Origin: Hyphomicrobiaceae bacterium
GTDB lineage: Bacteria; Pseudomonadota; Alphaproteobacteria; Rhizobiales; Hyphomicrobiaceae
Direction: 5' to 3'
Assembly (NCBI GenBank): GCA_030655135.1
Contig: JAURWC010000023.1
Coordinates: 1 to 64,000 of the forward strand
DNA length: 64,000 nt
In this document: piece after piece, positions 44,789 through 53,489 of the stretch
Layout: each line of letters opens with the position of its first letter
Position numbering within the stretch: position 1 is the first letter of the stretch
The notes under the pieces: generated by a model
Told to the model about the DNA's origin: nothing
Databases searched by the model: none
What the model saw: only the letters and a program-made list of their open reading frames with translations
Program-made: the position numbers and the translations under genes

Positions 44789-45376
44789 CTAGGCGCCGGC
44801 GGTTTCCTTTGTGGAGTCCGCTGCTGCGATCGCCGGCAACCGCTCGACGATCTCGCGATCGCGGCGGCGTGCCTGCGGCGGCTGGAATGCGCGGCGTGCG
44901 TGAAATTCGCAATACGGCAGGCCCGGAACCTTGTTCTTGCCGCAGAAGTGGAACTCTGCGAGCTGCGGGTCGCCGATCGGCCAGCGGCAAGAGCATTCGT
45001 TCAACGTTTGGATCGTCTTGCGTTCGGCCATCGGAATGTCGAGCTCTTCGGCCGAAGGAATAAACGGCTCGATTTCCGGGCTGTAGAGCGCGCGCACCGC
45101 CGGGTTGCCGGACTGCGCAAAGCGCTGCTTGTTGGCGTTATTGTTGACGGGGCGCTTCTGCAGCGCATTGGTGCCGCCGGGAACGACGGCGCGATTGCGC
45201 GGCCGGATCATTTTCATACGCGATGTCGTGGCGCGGCCCGACAAGCCGAGGCGATGCACTTTGCCGATGACGGCATTGCGCGTGACGCCACCGAGACGCC
45301 CGGCGATCTGGCTTGCGCTCAAGCCTTCCGCCCAGAGCTTCTTCAACAGCTCGACACGTTCCTCATTCCAGGCCAT
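44789..45376 (-). CDS. gcrA: Cell-cycle regulator GcrA
   Basis: 195 aa. The helix-turn-helix head AWNEERVELLKKLWAEGLSA then GRLGGVTRNAVIGKVHRLGL is the GcrA hallmark. The tail has a Cys/His metal-like segment: CSCRWPIGD, FHFCGKNK, YCEFHARRAF. GcrA binds sigma70 RNA polymerase at promoters carrying CcrM-methylated GANTC sites and times division genes. Its mid region is variable (VNNNANKQ). The ATG is preceded by GAGGAG at 8 nt. The upstream gap contains at least three GANTC sequences. Confidence 0.96.
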   Translation of the reverse strand: MAWNEERVELLKKLWAEGLSASQIAGRLGGVTRNAVIGKVHRLGLSGRATTSRMKMIRPRNRAVVPGGTNALQKRPVNNNANKQRFAQSGNPAVRALYSPEIEPFIPSAEELDIPMAERKTIQTLNECSCRWPIGDPQLAEFHFCGKNKVPGLPYCEFHARRAFQPPQARRRDREIVERLPAIAAADSTKETAGA

Positions 45377-45880
45377 CGACTTCGCTCCTCAAAAGCATAT
45401 CACTACGGAACGGCGCATGGGCTGCGCACGCTCGACGAACTAGCGAGGACCTGTGAAGACGGGCGTGGACATACGCCGCCGCGAACAGGAATCGACCCGC
45501 TTTACGAACGCTGAACTTGGGGAACGCTGAACAGAAATGCCGAAACACACGGCACTAAGCTTGACAGCCATAGGGTGAATCGCCCTATGCGGCTAAAGCA
45601 CCGGCCAAAATTAACGCGTCGCCTTAACCCGCGACATCTCGTGGCCGATGAGAAGAACCCTACAACATCCAGAATTCGGTCTACAAGCCTGCACGAAGCT
45701 TGCCGGGGGTGTTGACAGGAAGCCGTGGCCCTGTCGCCACATATTCGATTCGTGTGGGCAGGCTGACATGACGTCTTGTCTGTGACTGAATTGGCCCAGC
45801 TGTCCAAACCCACCCGTTGGCAAAAACGCCGAATTCATTGACAGATCGTCGGCACAGCGCGTAAGTGACAGACAACGGAG

Positions 45881-45906
45881 GCCGCCTGGCAGGGCGGCTT
45901 TTTTGC
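45881..45906 (+). terminator. Intrinsic terminator in the argD leader
   Basis: GCCGCC-TGGCAG-GGCGGC followed by TTTTTTGCTTTT, reading toward argD and ending 34 nt before its start. It either ends an upstream small transcript or attenuates argD. Confidence 0.75.
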
Positions 45907-45915
45907 TTTTGGAGG

Positions 45916-45932
45916 TCCCGGCGCGACCGGGA
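45916..45932 (+). promoter_or_regulatory. Hairpin between ribosome site and argD start
   Basis: TCCCGG-CGCGA-CCGGGA, a perfect 6-bp stem directly after GGAGG (45911-45915) and 7 nt before ATG 45940. Folding would bring the distant ribosome site to normal distance from the start. Confidence 0.45.
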
Positions 45933-45939
45933 ATGTTGC

Positions 45940-47178
45940 ATGTCCGCCGCAAATGCCACACCACCGGCGACCCCGACGAAGGTTGGACCGACGCATACTG
46001 CCTCGGTCATGGGAACATACGGCCGCCAAAACCTCGTGTTTGAGCGCGGCGAAGGCTCCTGGCTGATTGCAACCGATGGTACGCGCTACCTGGATTTCGG
46101 CTCCGGCGTCGCCGTGAACGCGCTCGGACATGCCCATCCTAAACTGGTCGCGGCGCTGACAGAGCAGGCCGGCAAGTTGTGGCACACATCCAATCTGTAT
46201 CGCGTGGCAGGCCAGGAACGGCTCGCCGAACGCCTCGGTGCGGCAACGTTCGCTGAGCGTGTATTCTTTTGTAATTCAGGCGCCGAAGCCTGCGAAGGCG
46301 CCATCAAAATCGCGCGCCGTGCGCACTTCGTCGCCGGCCACACCGAGCGCGTTCGCATTATCACGTTCGCTGGCGCTTTCCACGGACGCACGCTGACCGC
46401 GCTGGCAGCGGCTGGTAACGAGAAATACCTCGAAGGCTTCGGCCCGCCCGCCGAGGGTTTCGATCAGGTGTCGTTCCACGACGCTGACGCGGCCGAAGCC
46501 TGTATCGGACCGGAAACGGCCGCGATCATGGTGGAGCCAATCCAGGGTGAAGGTGGCGTCCATGTCGCCTCGCCGGAGTTCCTGCGCGCTCTGCGCGCCC
46601 TGTGCGATCGCTACGGCATCTATCTCATCCTTGATGAGGTCCAATGCGGCATGGGCCGCACGGGCAAACTCTTCGCGCACGAGTGGGCCGGCATTACGCC
46701 AGACATCATGGCCATCGCTAAAGGCATCGGCGGCGGCTTCCCCGTTGGCGCTATTCTGACGACGGCCGCCGTCGCCGAAGGCATGACGCCCGGGACGCAT
46801 GGCTCCACCTTCGGCGGCAACCCGCTGGCAATGGCAGTTGCCGGCACCGTGCTCGACATCGTGCTGGAACCGGACTTTCTCGACGGCGTGCAGCAGAAGG
46901 CACTGCGCCTCAAGCAAGGCCTTGCCGAACTGCACGACAACTATCCGACCATTGTCGATGAGGTGCGCGGTCAGGGCCTGCTTGCAGGCCTGAAGGTCAA
47001 AGTGCCCGTTGCCGAAGTGGTGAAAGAAGCGATCGGCGAAAAGCTTCTGCTCGTCGGCGCAGCCGACAACACGGTTCGCATTCTGCCTCCGCTGAACGTA
47101 TCGGAGGACGAAATCGCAGACGGCGTCGCACGCCTGTCCCGCGCCCTCGACAAGCTGTCCAAAGCGGCCAATGCATAG
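45940..47178 (+). CDS. argD: Acetylornithine aminotransferase
   Basis: 412-aa class III PLP aminotransferase of arginine synthesis (it may also act on succinyl-diaminopimelate). The PLP lysine is Lys261 in [16 protein letters not shown]. The blocks [32 protein letters not shown] and [14 protein letters not shown] are all typical. The usual core starts at [17 protein letters not shown] chose MSAANATPP at 45940. The frame is open 25 codons further and that stretch has six Arg codons. argF follows after 35 nt, so they form an operon. Confidence 0.93.
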   Translation: MSAANATPPATPTKVGPTHTASVMGTYGRQNLVFERGEGSWLIATDGTRYLDFGSGVAVNALGHAHPKLVAALTEQAGKLWHTSNLYRVAGQERLAERLGAATFAERVFFCNSGAEACEGAIKIARRAHFVAGHTERVRIITFAGAFHGRTLTALAAAGNEKYLEGFGPPAEGFDQVSFHDADAAEACIGPETAAIMVEPIQGEGGVHVASPEFLRALRALCDRYGIYLILDEVQCGMGRTGKLFAHEWAGITPDIMAIAKGIGGGFPVGAILTTAAVAEGMTPGTHGSTFGGNPLAMAVAGTVLDIVLEPDFLDGVQQKALRLKQGLAELHDNYPTIVDEVRGQGLLAGLKVKVPVAEVVKEAIGEKLLLVGAADNTVRILPPLNVSEDEIADGVARLSRALDKLSKAANA

Positions 47179-47213
47179 TGTTCCCAATCAACCTGTAGAG
47201 TTGGCCTGAAGCC

Positions 47214-48152
47214 ATGTCCGTGAAGAAACCCGCCCCCCGCCACTTCCTCGATCTTGATCTGATCGACGCCGCCACCCTGCGCCGCATCATTGATGCAGCG
47301 CACGAGATGAAGCGCAACGGCAAGCGCGTGCCGGAAAATCTGCGACCCAGATCAATCGCCGATGACGTGCTGGTAATGATCTTCGAGAAGCCGTCGACAC
47401 GCACGCGCATCTCGTTCGACGTTGCCATGCGCCAACTCGGCGGCCAAAGCATCGTCCTCAACCACATGGACCTGCAGCTGGGCCGCGGCGAGTCCGCCAT
47501 CGACACCGCGCGCGTCATCTCGCGCTACATCGACATCATCATGGTGCGCGCGAACTCGCACGATACGCTGCGCGAACTGGCGAAGTATGCCACCGTGCCG
47601 GTCGTCAACGGACTGACCGACCGTACCCATCCCTGCCAGGTGATGGCCGACATCCTGACCTTCGAAGAACACCTCGGCCCGATCAAGGGCCGCACCGTCG
47701 CGTGGATCGGCGACGGCAATAACGTCGCTGCGTCCTGGATGCACGCGGCCGTCCGCTTCGGCTTCACGCTCAATGTCGCGTGCCCGAAGGAACTGGCGCC
47801 CCACGCCGACGTGACGGAGTGGGTCAAGCGCGAAAAGGGCCAAGTGCAGATCATGCACGATCCGGTCGCTGCGGCCACCGGCGCTGATTGCGTCGTCACC
47901 GACACCTGGGTTTCCATGGGTGACAAGGATGCTGACCGGCGCAAGGCGTTGCTGAAACCTTTCAGTGTCGACGCCGCCTTGATGGCGCAAGCGGCCAAGA
48001 ACGCCATCTTCATGCATTGCCTGCCCGCCTATCGCGGGCATGAGGTGACTGAACAGGTGCTAGAGGGCCCTCAGTCCGTCGTATTCGATGAGGCCGAAAA
48101 TCGCCTGCACGCGCAGAAGGCGATATTGGCTTGGTGCCTCGGCGCGTTCTGA
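47214..48152 (+). CDS. argF: Ornithine carbamoyltransferase
   Basis: 312 aa, making citrulline from ornithine and carbamoyl phosphate. The carbamoyl phosphate site [11 protein letters not shown], the [11 protein letters not shown] block, the ornithine-binding DTWVSMGD and the [11 protein letters not shown] loop are all present. It follows argD by 35 nt; in related genomes hslO often follows, but here an SMR pump gene is convergent at 12 nt. Confidence 0.97.
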   Translation: MSVKKPAPRHFLDLDLIDAATLRRIIDAAHEMKRNGKRVPENLRPRSIADDVLVMIFEKPSTRTRISFDVAMRQLGGQSIVLNHMDLQLGRGESAIDTARVISRYIDIIMVRANSHDTLRELAKYATVPVVNGLTDRTHPCQVMADILTFEEHLGPIKGRTVAWIGDGNNVAASWMHAAVRFGFTLNVACPKELAPHADVTEWVKREKGQVQIMHDPVAAATGADCVVTDTWVSMGDKDADRRKALLKPFSVDAALMAQAAKNAIFMHCLPAYRGHEVTEQVLEGPQSVVFDEAENRLHAQKAILAWCLGAF

Positions 48153-48164
48153 GAGGCACTCGCG

Positions 48165-48506
48165 TCAGTGCATGATCGAGTTCGAGAACGTATTGACGAC
48201 GATCACTCCGGCCACGATCAGCGACAGCCCAACGAGGGCAGGCGTATCCAGCGATTGCTTGAAGATGAAATAGCCGACCAGCGCAATCAGCACGATGCCG
48301 ACGCCGGACCAGATCGCATAGGCGATGCCGACCGGAATGGCCTTCAAAGTCACCGATAACAGGAACAGCGAACCGCCATAGCAGCACGCCATCAGCAGCG
48401 TCGGCAATGGTTTGGTAAACTGCTGCGAGGCTTGCAGAGCGGCGGTGCCGGTCACCTCCAGGCAGATCGCAAGCAACAGAATGGACAGTGCGGCAGTTTG
48501 GGTCAC
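48165..48506 (-). CDS. Small multidrug resistance (SMR) transporter
   Basis: 113 aa with four helices. The membrane Glu essential for coupling is present in AICLEVTGTAALQ; later blocks IPVGIAYAIWSGVGIVLIAL and LVGLSLIVAGVIVVN are EmrE-like. It should export quaternary ammonium or guanidinium compounds. I set the start at a GTG (48506) because GAGGA lies 7 nt upstream; an ATG 14 codons earlier would add a hydrophilic tail with no ribosome site. Confidence 0.9.
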   Translation of the reverse strand: MTQTAALSILLLAICLEVTGTAALQASQQFTKPLPTLLMACCYGGSLFLLSVTLKAIPVGIAYAIWSGVGIVLIALVGYFIFKQSLDTPALVGLSLIVAGVIVVNTFSNSIMH

Positions 48507-48602
48507 GGCAATCCTCGATGTTTCGTGTTTCGAGGGGCACCCGAACACTTCGAGGGGTCTACCGCAAGCGGAGTATTGCAGGTGGGCTTAACGCCGTGCT
48601 GC

Positions 48603-48638
48603 CAAAACAAATCCGGCGGACCTTGGCCCGCCGGTTTG
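48603..48638 (-). terminator. Terminator of the small secreted protein gene
   Basis: On the minus strand CCGGCGG-GCCAAGGT-CCGCCGG is followed by ATTTGTTTTGG. The perfect 7-bp stem is extended by flanking A-T pairs. Confidence 0.6.
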
Positions 48639-48646
48639 GCATTAAC

Positions 48647-48955
48647 TCAGAGTTTGCAGATCGTGGCCTGGCCGTGGCACTTCCAACCGAACGTGCCACC
48701 CTTCGAGCAGCGATACTTGCGCGGTCCGAACGTGTAGCCCGGTGTCTTGCCGCTGGACATCCAGGCGGCCCACGCGCCCCAATCGGTCGCCTGCAGCAGC
48801 ACTTCGTCAACCTGGAACTTCGCGTCGGCTTCGGAGCCGGCCTCACCCACGCCGGCCTTTTTGAAACACGTCTTTGCCTCAGCAGCACCAACGCTCGTCA
48901 ACGCCAAGCCTGCAACGGCGGCGACGGCGATCATCGATTTCTTGAACCCGATCAT
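48647..48955 (-). CDS. Small secreted protein with four cysteines
   Basis: 102 aa. Signal peptide MIGFKKSMIAVAAVAGLALT with cleavage near AEA-K. The mature part (about 75 aa) has Trp-rich ATDWGAWAAWMSSGKTPGYT and Cys in KTCFKKAG, KYRCSKG, WKCHGQATICKL. I recall such proteins as unnamed exported proteins in Hyphomicrobiales. A clear terminator follows. Role unknown. Confidence 0.68.
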   Translation of the reverse strand: MIGFKKSMIAVAAVAGLALTSVGAAEAKTCFKKAGVGEAGSEADAKFQVDEVLLQATDWGAWAAWMSSGKTPGYTFGPRKYRCSKGGTFGWKCHGQATICKL

Positions 48956-49109
48956 CGGTTTCTCTCCCCAACTGTGAAAACGGCGGCATGCCAAGGCGAA
49001 TGTGCCCGACTCTGCCGCCGTTGCAAGATTGGAATCGTTTTCTTCCCTCGATAATACCGAAGAATTTCTCCGTTCGTGGCGGCGCGGTGACGCCGCTGAC
49101 AACGGTGCT

Positions 49110-49325
49110 TCAGCCCGATTGCTGCAGATTCACCGCTTTGGGACCTTTGCCGCGCTTATCCGGCTCCGTTTCAAAAGAGATTCGCGACCCTTCGTTCAAG
49201 TGATTGATTCCCGATTGTTCCACAGCTGTCACGTGCACAAACACGTCCTTGCCGCCGTCGTCAGGCGTGATGAAGCCATACCCTTTTTGCGTATTGTAGA
49301 ACTTAACAGTACCTGTCTGCCGCAT
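49110..49325 (-). CDS. Cold-shock domain protein
   Basis: 71 aa, CspA-like OB fold that binds single-stranded RNA/DNA. RNP1-like KGYGFITPDD and RNP2-like DVFVHVTAVE are intact; it begins TGTVKFYNTQKGYGF. Ribosome site GGGAG lies upstream. The leader between 49326 and 49552 is about 225 nt and may be the regulated cold-shock leader. Convergent genes do not overlap it. Confidence 0.93.
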   Translation of the reverse strand: MRQTGTVKFYNTQKGYGFITPDDGGKDVFVHVTAVEQSGINHLNEGSRISFETEPDKRGKGPKAVNLQQSG

Positions 49326-49552
49326 TGCGACGTCTCCCTTCCCACTTCAAGAAGCCAGTGCTCTGCAGCATGTGATCGCGCAACGACCGACATCTTCAAA
49401 AGCGTACGGAGTTTGGTCTGATCATCGAAGTTTGAAGCAAAATAAGGCTTCATGTTCATATCGTCACAAAATCCGCGATCTGAATATCAGCTGGCGTCTC
49501 AGTATCGGCACGGCTTCCGCGTGGTGCAAGCGATATTCCGTACAAGGCTCAA

Positions 49553-50419
49553 CTAAGCCGACGGCGAGTTTCCGGTTTCAGACAACCAATCCAGCCGCCA
49601 TCGTGGCGTTTGCGTGTGACCGAAAACATCTGCCAAAAACGGCAGTAACACCTTCAATTTGTTGACGGTTGTGAATGGAGGATTCAGGAGGATCAACCCC
49701 GTTCCGCAGAGCGATTGCGCGTCATGGAACGGCTTGATCATCAATTCCGCGCGCAAAATTTTATCAACACCTGAGGCCGCGAGCTGACGCTCGAAAGCCT
49801 CAATGGGCGGGGCTGACTTGATCGGGTACCACAAAATGACCGACCCAGTCGCAAACCGCCGCACGATCTCCCGCAGCCCGGTCAGCAGCCGGTCCAATTC
49901 TCCTGCCTGCTCGAATGGAGGATCGATCAGCACCAAGCCCCTACGCTCCTTTGGCGGCAGAAATGCCTTCAGCGCGATCCACCCGTCGAGATTGGTAACC
50001 TTCACTTGCTTGTCACGCGCAAACAGCTGTGCGAGCGCCGCGGCGTCCGTAGGATGCAACTCGTTGGCAATGATGCGATCGTCGCGCCGGATCAGACGGC
50101 GCACGAGCAGCGGGCTTCCCGGGTAGGTGCGCAACTCACCGCCCGGATTTCCTGCGCAAACGGCCTCCACATACGGCCGCAGGATGTCATTGATTTCATC
50201 AGACTTGGGCGCTGACAAAAGGCGGGCAATGCCATCTCGCCACTCCCCTGTCTTGGTCGCCTCGTCGCCATGCAAATCGTAGACGCCCGTGCCCGCATGC
50301 GTATCAATCACGCGGAATGGTGCTGGCTTCAGCTTCAAATGTTCGATGACAAGGGCCAGCGTTGCGTGCTTCAGCACGTCCGCGAAATTGCCCGCGTGAT
50401 AAGCGTGACGGTAGTTCAT
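49553..50419 (-). CDS. rlmJ: 23S rRNA (adenine(2030)-N6)-methyltransferase
   Basis: 288 aa. It begins MNYRHAYHAGNFADVLKHAT, the RlmJ hallmark. The SAM site is RVIDTHAGTGVYDL, and the catalytic motif IDPPFEQ is in GLVLIDPPFEQAGELDRL. RlmJ methylates A2030 of 23S rRNA. The start codon and its G-rich ribosome site lie at the foot of a perfect 12-bp hairpin. rpoH is 45 nt upstream on the same strand. Confidence 0.95.
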   Translation of the reverse strand: MNYRHAYHAGNFADVLKHATLALVIEHLKLKPAPFRVIDTHAGTGVYDLHGDEATKTGEWRDGIARLLSAPKSDEINDILRPYVEAVCAGNPGGELRTYPGSPLLVRRLIRRDDRIIANELHPTDAAALAQLFARDKQVKVTNLDGWIALKAFLPPKERRGLVLIDPPFEQAGELDRLLTGLREIVRRFATGSVILWYPIKSAPPIEAFERQLAASGVDKILRAELMIKPFHDAQSLCGTGLILLNPPFTTVNKLKVLLPFLADVFGHTQTPRWRLDWLSETGNSPSA

Positions 50420-50447
50420 TCCCCCACGTCGCACAGACGTGGGGGAA
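50419..50447 (-). promoter_or_regulatory. Hairpin covering the rlmJ ribosome-binding site
   Basis: On the minus strand TTCCCCCACGTC-TGTGC-GACGTGGGGGAA, a perfect 12-bp stem. Its 3' arm holds GGGGGA, the only ribosome site of rlmJ, and its last base is the A of the ATG. It follows the rpoH stop by 17 nt and has no T-run. Confidence 0.65.
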
Positions 50448-50464
50448 CAATCAATCCGTTATGC

Positions 50465-51355
50465 TCAGTCCGCCATACTCATGCCTGCGGTCTTCGCAGA
50501 GCCTTGAACAGCCTTCTGAACTTTTTCAAAGGCCCTCACCTCAATCTGCCGGATTCGCTCGCGCGACACGCCGAATTCGCTGGATAAATCTTCCAGCGTC
50601 ACCGGATCATCCGCAAGACGCCGCGCCTCGAAGATACGGCGTTCGCGATCGTTCAATGATCCAAGCGCCTTCGTCAGGAACGACTTGCGCTGATCGAACT
50701 CTTCGGTCTCAGCCAAACGCTCTTCCTGGGACGGTGTATCGTCGACAAGCCAGTCCTGCCACTCACCGCTTTCCTGATCGGCACGCACGGGAGCATTCAG
50801 CGAGCTATCGCCGCCCAGACGCCGGTTCATCGAAACGACATCGCCTTCCGTCACGCCGAGACGCTTGGCAATCGTCTTGACGTGTTCAGGTTTCAGGTCG
50901 CCGTCTTCCAGTTGCTGCAACTGGCTTTTGGCGCGCCGCAGATTGAAGAACAGCTTCTTCTGCGCAGCCGTGGTGCCCATCTTCACGAGCGACCAGGAGC
51001 GCAGGATGTATTCTTGAATCGACGCGCGGATCCACCACATCGCATAGGTGGCGAGACGGAAACCACGCTCGGGTTCGAAGCGCTTTACGGCTTGCATGAG
51101 CCCGACGTTGCCTTCCGAGATGACCTCGCCGATCGGCAGGCCGTACCCACGGTAACCCATGGCAATGCGCGCAACCAAGCGCAGATGGGAGGTGATCAGC
51201 TTCTGGGCTGCATCGGAATCGCTATGCTCTGTCCAGCGCTTGGCAAGCATGTACTCCTCGCCAGGCTCGAGCATCGGAAATTTGCGGATCTCCTCCAAGT
51301 AACGCGACAGGCCGCCGGCATCGCCGGCGATCGTGGGGAGTGTTCTGCTGGCCAT
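50465..51355 (-). CDS. rpoH: Heat-shock sigma factor RpoH (sigma32)
   Basis: 296 aa. Region 2 has LITSHLRLVARIAMGYRGYG and GFRLATYAMWWIRASIQEYI. The RpoH box QKKLFFNLRR distinguishes it from RpoD. Region 4 has LEDLSSEFGVSRERIRQIEV. It directs transcription of chaperone and protease genes. The neighbouring hslO is itself a heat/oxidation chaperone, transcribed divergently across a 380-bp gap. Ribosome site AAGGAA is close to the ATG. Confidence 0.97.
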   Translation of the reverse strand: MASRTLPTIAGDAGGLSRYLEEIRKFPMLEPGEEYMLAKRWTEHSDSDAAQKLITSHLRLVARIAMGYRGYGLPIGEVISEGNVGLMQAVKRFEPERGFRLATYAMWWIRASIQEYILRSWSLVKMGTTAAQKKLFFNLRRAKSQLQQLEDGDLKPEHVKTIAKRLGVTEGDVVSMNRRLGGDSSLNAPVRADQESGEWQDWLVDDTPSQEERLAETEEFDQRKSFLTKALGSLNDRERRIFEARRLADDPVTLEDLSSEFGVSRERIRQIEVRAFEKVQKAVQGSAKTAGMSMAD

Positions 51356-51737
51356 TTCCTTATGTCGCGAGGGTGCCGGTTGCCCGTGATCTCGCGTCCC
51401 TCTTTTAGATCGAACTCTAACGCTGCTTCGTCTTACGTCTCATAAGCCCCGTTGGTTTCCGCCTGGGCTATGAGGAATGAACGTGGGACAAAGCTAGTTC
51501 CGTCGTTTTCAAACCGCACAGTACATATTTAGCAGGCGCCAGCAAATTACTGCTTTGTAATTTCCATGACGGGTTGTGCGTTAGAGTGGCTGCCGCCACG
51601 TTGTAGGCGGGCAAAATGGGCTTACATCGCGGTTTCCGGCCACGTGTCATGCATCCGCTGCATACCCGGTTAGCATCTACCTCTTACCTCGGGCGGTCGG
51701 CGGAGACGGCTCGGCGTGCCCGCGCTAAAAGGACGAT
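51356..51737. other. Divergent rpoH/hslO intergenic region
   Basis: About 380 bases without a credible gene. It must hold both promoters, but I could not assign a sigma32 or sigma70 pair with confidence. An AACG..GTTCC pair near 51479 has a 13-bp gap, too short for an EcfG site. Confidence 0.4.
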
Positions 51738-52715
51738 ATGAGCGACCAAACTCCTCTCCCGATCCTGGAAGATCTACAGGACGACATCGTGCTGCCGTTC
51801 CGCACCGAGAAATCGCGCGCTGTTGGCAGATTGGTGCGCCTTGGCGCCTGCGTCGACACGATCCTGTCCCGGCACGACTATCCCGAGCCCGTGAGCGAAG
51901 CCTTGGCGCAGGGGCTCGCGCTGACGTCGATGCTGAGTGCGGCGCTGAAGCCCGGCGGCAAGCTGAGCCTGCAAACCAAGACGGACGGACCGCTCCGGGT
52001 TCTCATCTCCGATATTGAGCTACCTGGCCGTTTGCGCGGCTACGCCAGTTTTGACCGTGACCGGATTTCTGAACTTGCGGCAGCAGGCGGCAAGGTGCAG
52101 CAAGCGGCGCTCCTTGGCTCCGGCCATCTCGCGCTGACGTTTGATCCTGGAGATGGACGAGACCAGCATCAGGGCGTCGTGCCGTTGGAAGGCCAATCGC
52201 TGACGGCAGCAGCCCACACCTATTTCCGCCAATCCGAACAGCTGCCGAGCTTCATTCGCCTGGCCGTGGCTCGCCATCGGCTGCCCGGCGCCGATGGCTG
52301 GCATTGGCGCGCCGGCGGCTTGATGATCCAGCACCTCGACGCCGATCCGGCCGAAGAAAACGAAACCGACGCCGCCGGCAGTGCCGAAGATTGGCAGCGC
52401 GTCCGCCTGCTCGCCGCAACTGTCGAGGACCACGAGTTGCTGGATCCGACGCTCGCTCCGGAACGGCTGCTCTTGCGCCTCTTCCACGAGGAAGGCGTTC
52501 GTACATTCACGCGCCAGCCTGTCCACGCCCACTGCCGCTGTTCGCGAGAGCGCGTGCAGATGTTTCTCACTCGATTTGGACGCGACGAACTCGCCGACAT
52601 GCGCGAGCCGGATGGCACGTTGGGCGTCACTTGCGAATTCTGCAGCGCCAAATACACTTTCGAGCTCGACGAGGTTGGCCAGGCGCCCGGCGACGAAAAG
52701 GATAGCGGCCCGTGA
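51738..52715 (+). CDS. hslO: Redox-regulated chaperone Hsp33
   Basis: 325 aa. The N-terminal substrate domain begins DDIVLPFRTEKSRAVGRLVR; the redox switch near the C-terminus has HCRCSRERV (C-X-C) and CEFCSAKY (C-X2-C), the four zinc-binding cysteines. Hsp33 is activated by oxidation with heat and holds unfolding proteins. The stop overlaps the holC GTG start by 4 nt. Its divergence from rpoH fits joint stress control. Confidence 0.96.
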   Translation: MSDQTPLPILEDLQDDIVLPFRTEKSRAVGRLVRLGACVDTILSRHDYPEPVSEALAQGLALTSMLSAALKPGGKLSLQTKTDGPLRVLISDIELPGRLRGYASFDRDRISELAAAGGKVQQAALLGSGHLALTFDPGDGRDQHQGVVPLEGQSLTAAAHTYFRQSEQLPSFIRLAVARHRLPGADGWHWRAGGLMIQHLDADPAEENETDAAGSAEDWQRVRLLAATVEDHELLDPTLAPERLLLRLFHEEGVRTFTRQPVHAHCRCSRERVQMFLTRFGRDELADMREPDGTLGVTCEFCSAKYTFELDEVGQAPGDEKDSGP

Positions 52716-53173
52716 GCGACGCCCCCGCCGAGGTGCTCTTCTACCACCTCGAACGCCAGCCGATGGAAGCCGTACTGCCGGGTCTGCTTCAGCGCACTTT
52801 GGATCGCGGCTGGCGTGCCGTCGTCCAGGCAGGGTCGGAAGAACGGCTCGAAGCGCTTGACACGTCGCTGTGGACCTTCAGCGAAGCAAGCTTCCTGCCC
52901 CACGGCACGAAGAAGGACGGACACGCCGCCGAGCAACCGATCTATCTGACGACGGGAGACGAGGCACCGAATGGCGCCGGCGTAAAATTCCTGGTCGACG
53001 GCGCCGAGGCGCAATCCTTCACCGGCTACACCCGGCTCGTCTACCTGTTCGACGGCCATGACGCGGAGGCAACGCAAGCGGCCCGCCAACAATGGCAAGC
53101 CGCCAAAGCCGCCGGCTGTCCAGTGACCTACTGGCGCCAATCCGACGCCGGGAAATGGGAAAAGAAGGCCTGA
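52712..53173 (+). CDS. holC: DNA polymerase III chi subunit
   Basis: 153 aa. The chi pattern is visible: EVLFYHLERQPMEAVLPGLL, RGWRAVVQAGSEERLEALD, LWTFSEASFLPHGTKKDGHA, QPIYLTTGDEAPN and RLVYLFDGHDAE. It links the clamp loader with SSB. GTG start overlapping the hslO stop (GTGA). vapB begins 73 nt further on. Confidence 0.92.
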   Translation: MSDAPAEVLFYHLERQPMEAVLPGLLQRTLDRGWRAVVQAGSEERLEALDTSLWTFSEASFLPHGTKKDGHAAEQPIYLTTGDEAPNGAGVKFLVDGAEAQSFTGYTRLVYLFDGHDAEATQAARQQWQAAKAAGCPVTYWRQSDAGKWEKKA

Positions 53174-53208
53174 GCGCCGACCTCGGAAAGTCGATTGGCA
53201 TAGGTTAC

Positions 53209-53235
53209 TTTGATATATCTTTGGTATATATCAAA
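53209..53235. promoter_or_regulatory. Probable vapBC operator (perfect inverted repeat)
   Basis: TTTGATATAT-CTTTGGT-ATATATCAAA, perfect 10-bp arms with a 7-bp spacer, 11 nt upstream of vapB. Very AT-rich, so it also likely contains the promoter -10. Typical site for VapB-VapC binding. Confidence 0.75.
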
Positions 53236-53246
53236 TGAGGTAAACC

Positions 53247-53489
53247 ATGGATATCGCAAAGGTTTTCTGGTCTGGACGTTCCCAGGCGGTACGTCTGCCG
53301 AAAGAGTACAGGTTTGACAGCACTGAAGAGCGCATCCGCCGTCAGGGAAATGCCGTCATCCTTGAACCCATCGCCAAGGATTGGGCCTGGCTCGACAAGG
53401 TCACCGGGCCTCTGGATGATGATTTCGTGAAGGCCGTTGAAGAGCAGCCCGAACAACAAATTCGGCCAGAGTTGGACTTCTTCAAATGA
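53247..53489 (+). CDS. vapB: VapB-type antitoxin
   Basis: 80 aa. AbrB/SpoVT-like swapped-hairpin head: AKVFWSGRSQAVRLPKEYRF then IRRQGNAVILEPI; the tail (EEQPEQQIRPELDFF) should cover the toxin site. Ribosome site in ATGAGGTAAACC before ATG. It overlaps vapC by 4 nt (ATGA). Confidence 0.9.
   Translation: MDIAKVFWSGRSQAVRLPKEYRFDSTEERIRRQGNAVILEPIAKDWAWLDKVTGPLDDDFVKAVEEQPEQQIRPELDFFK

Larger units (their letters stand above)
45377..45939. promoter_or_regulatory. Divergent gcrA/argD regulatory region
   Basis: 563 bases with no credible protein gene. GANTC sites lie near 45489, 45577 and 45746. At 45569-45589 the palindrome CATAGGG-TGAATCG-CCCTATG encloses a GANTC and overlaps a TTGACA (45561) placed as a plus-strand -35. 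Near the argD end are an intrinsic terminator and a second hairpin, listed separately. Confidence 0.5.

Noticed and set aside
51479-51502. AACG...GTTCC (minus-strand EcfG-like) between rpoH and hslO
   Set aside because: The gap is only 13 bp.
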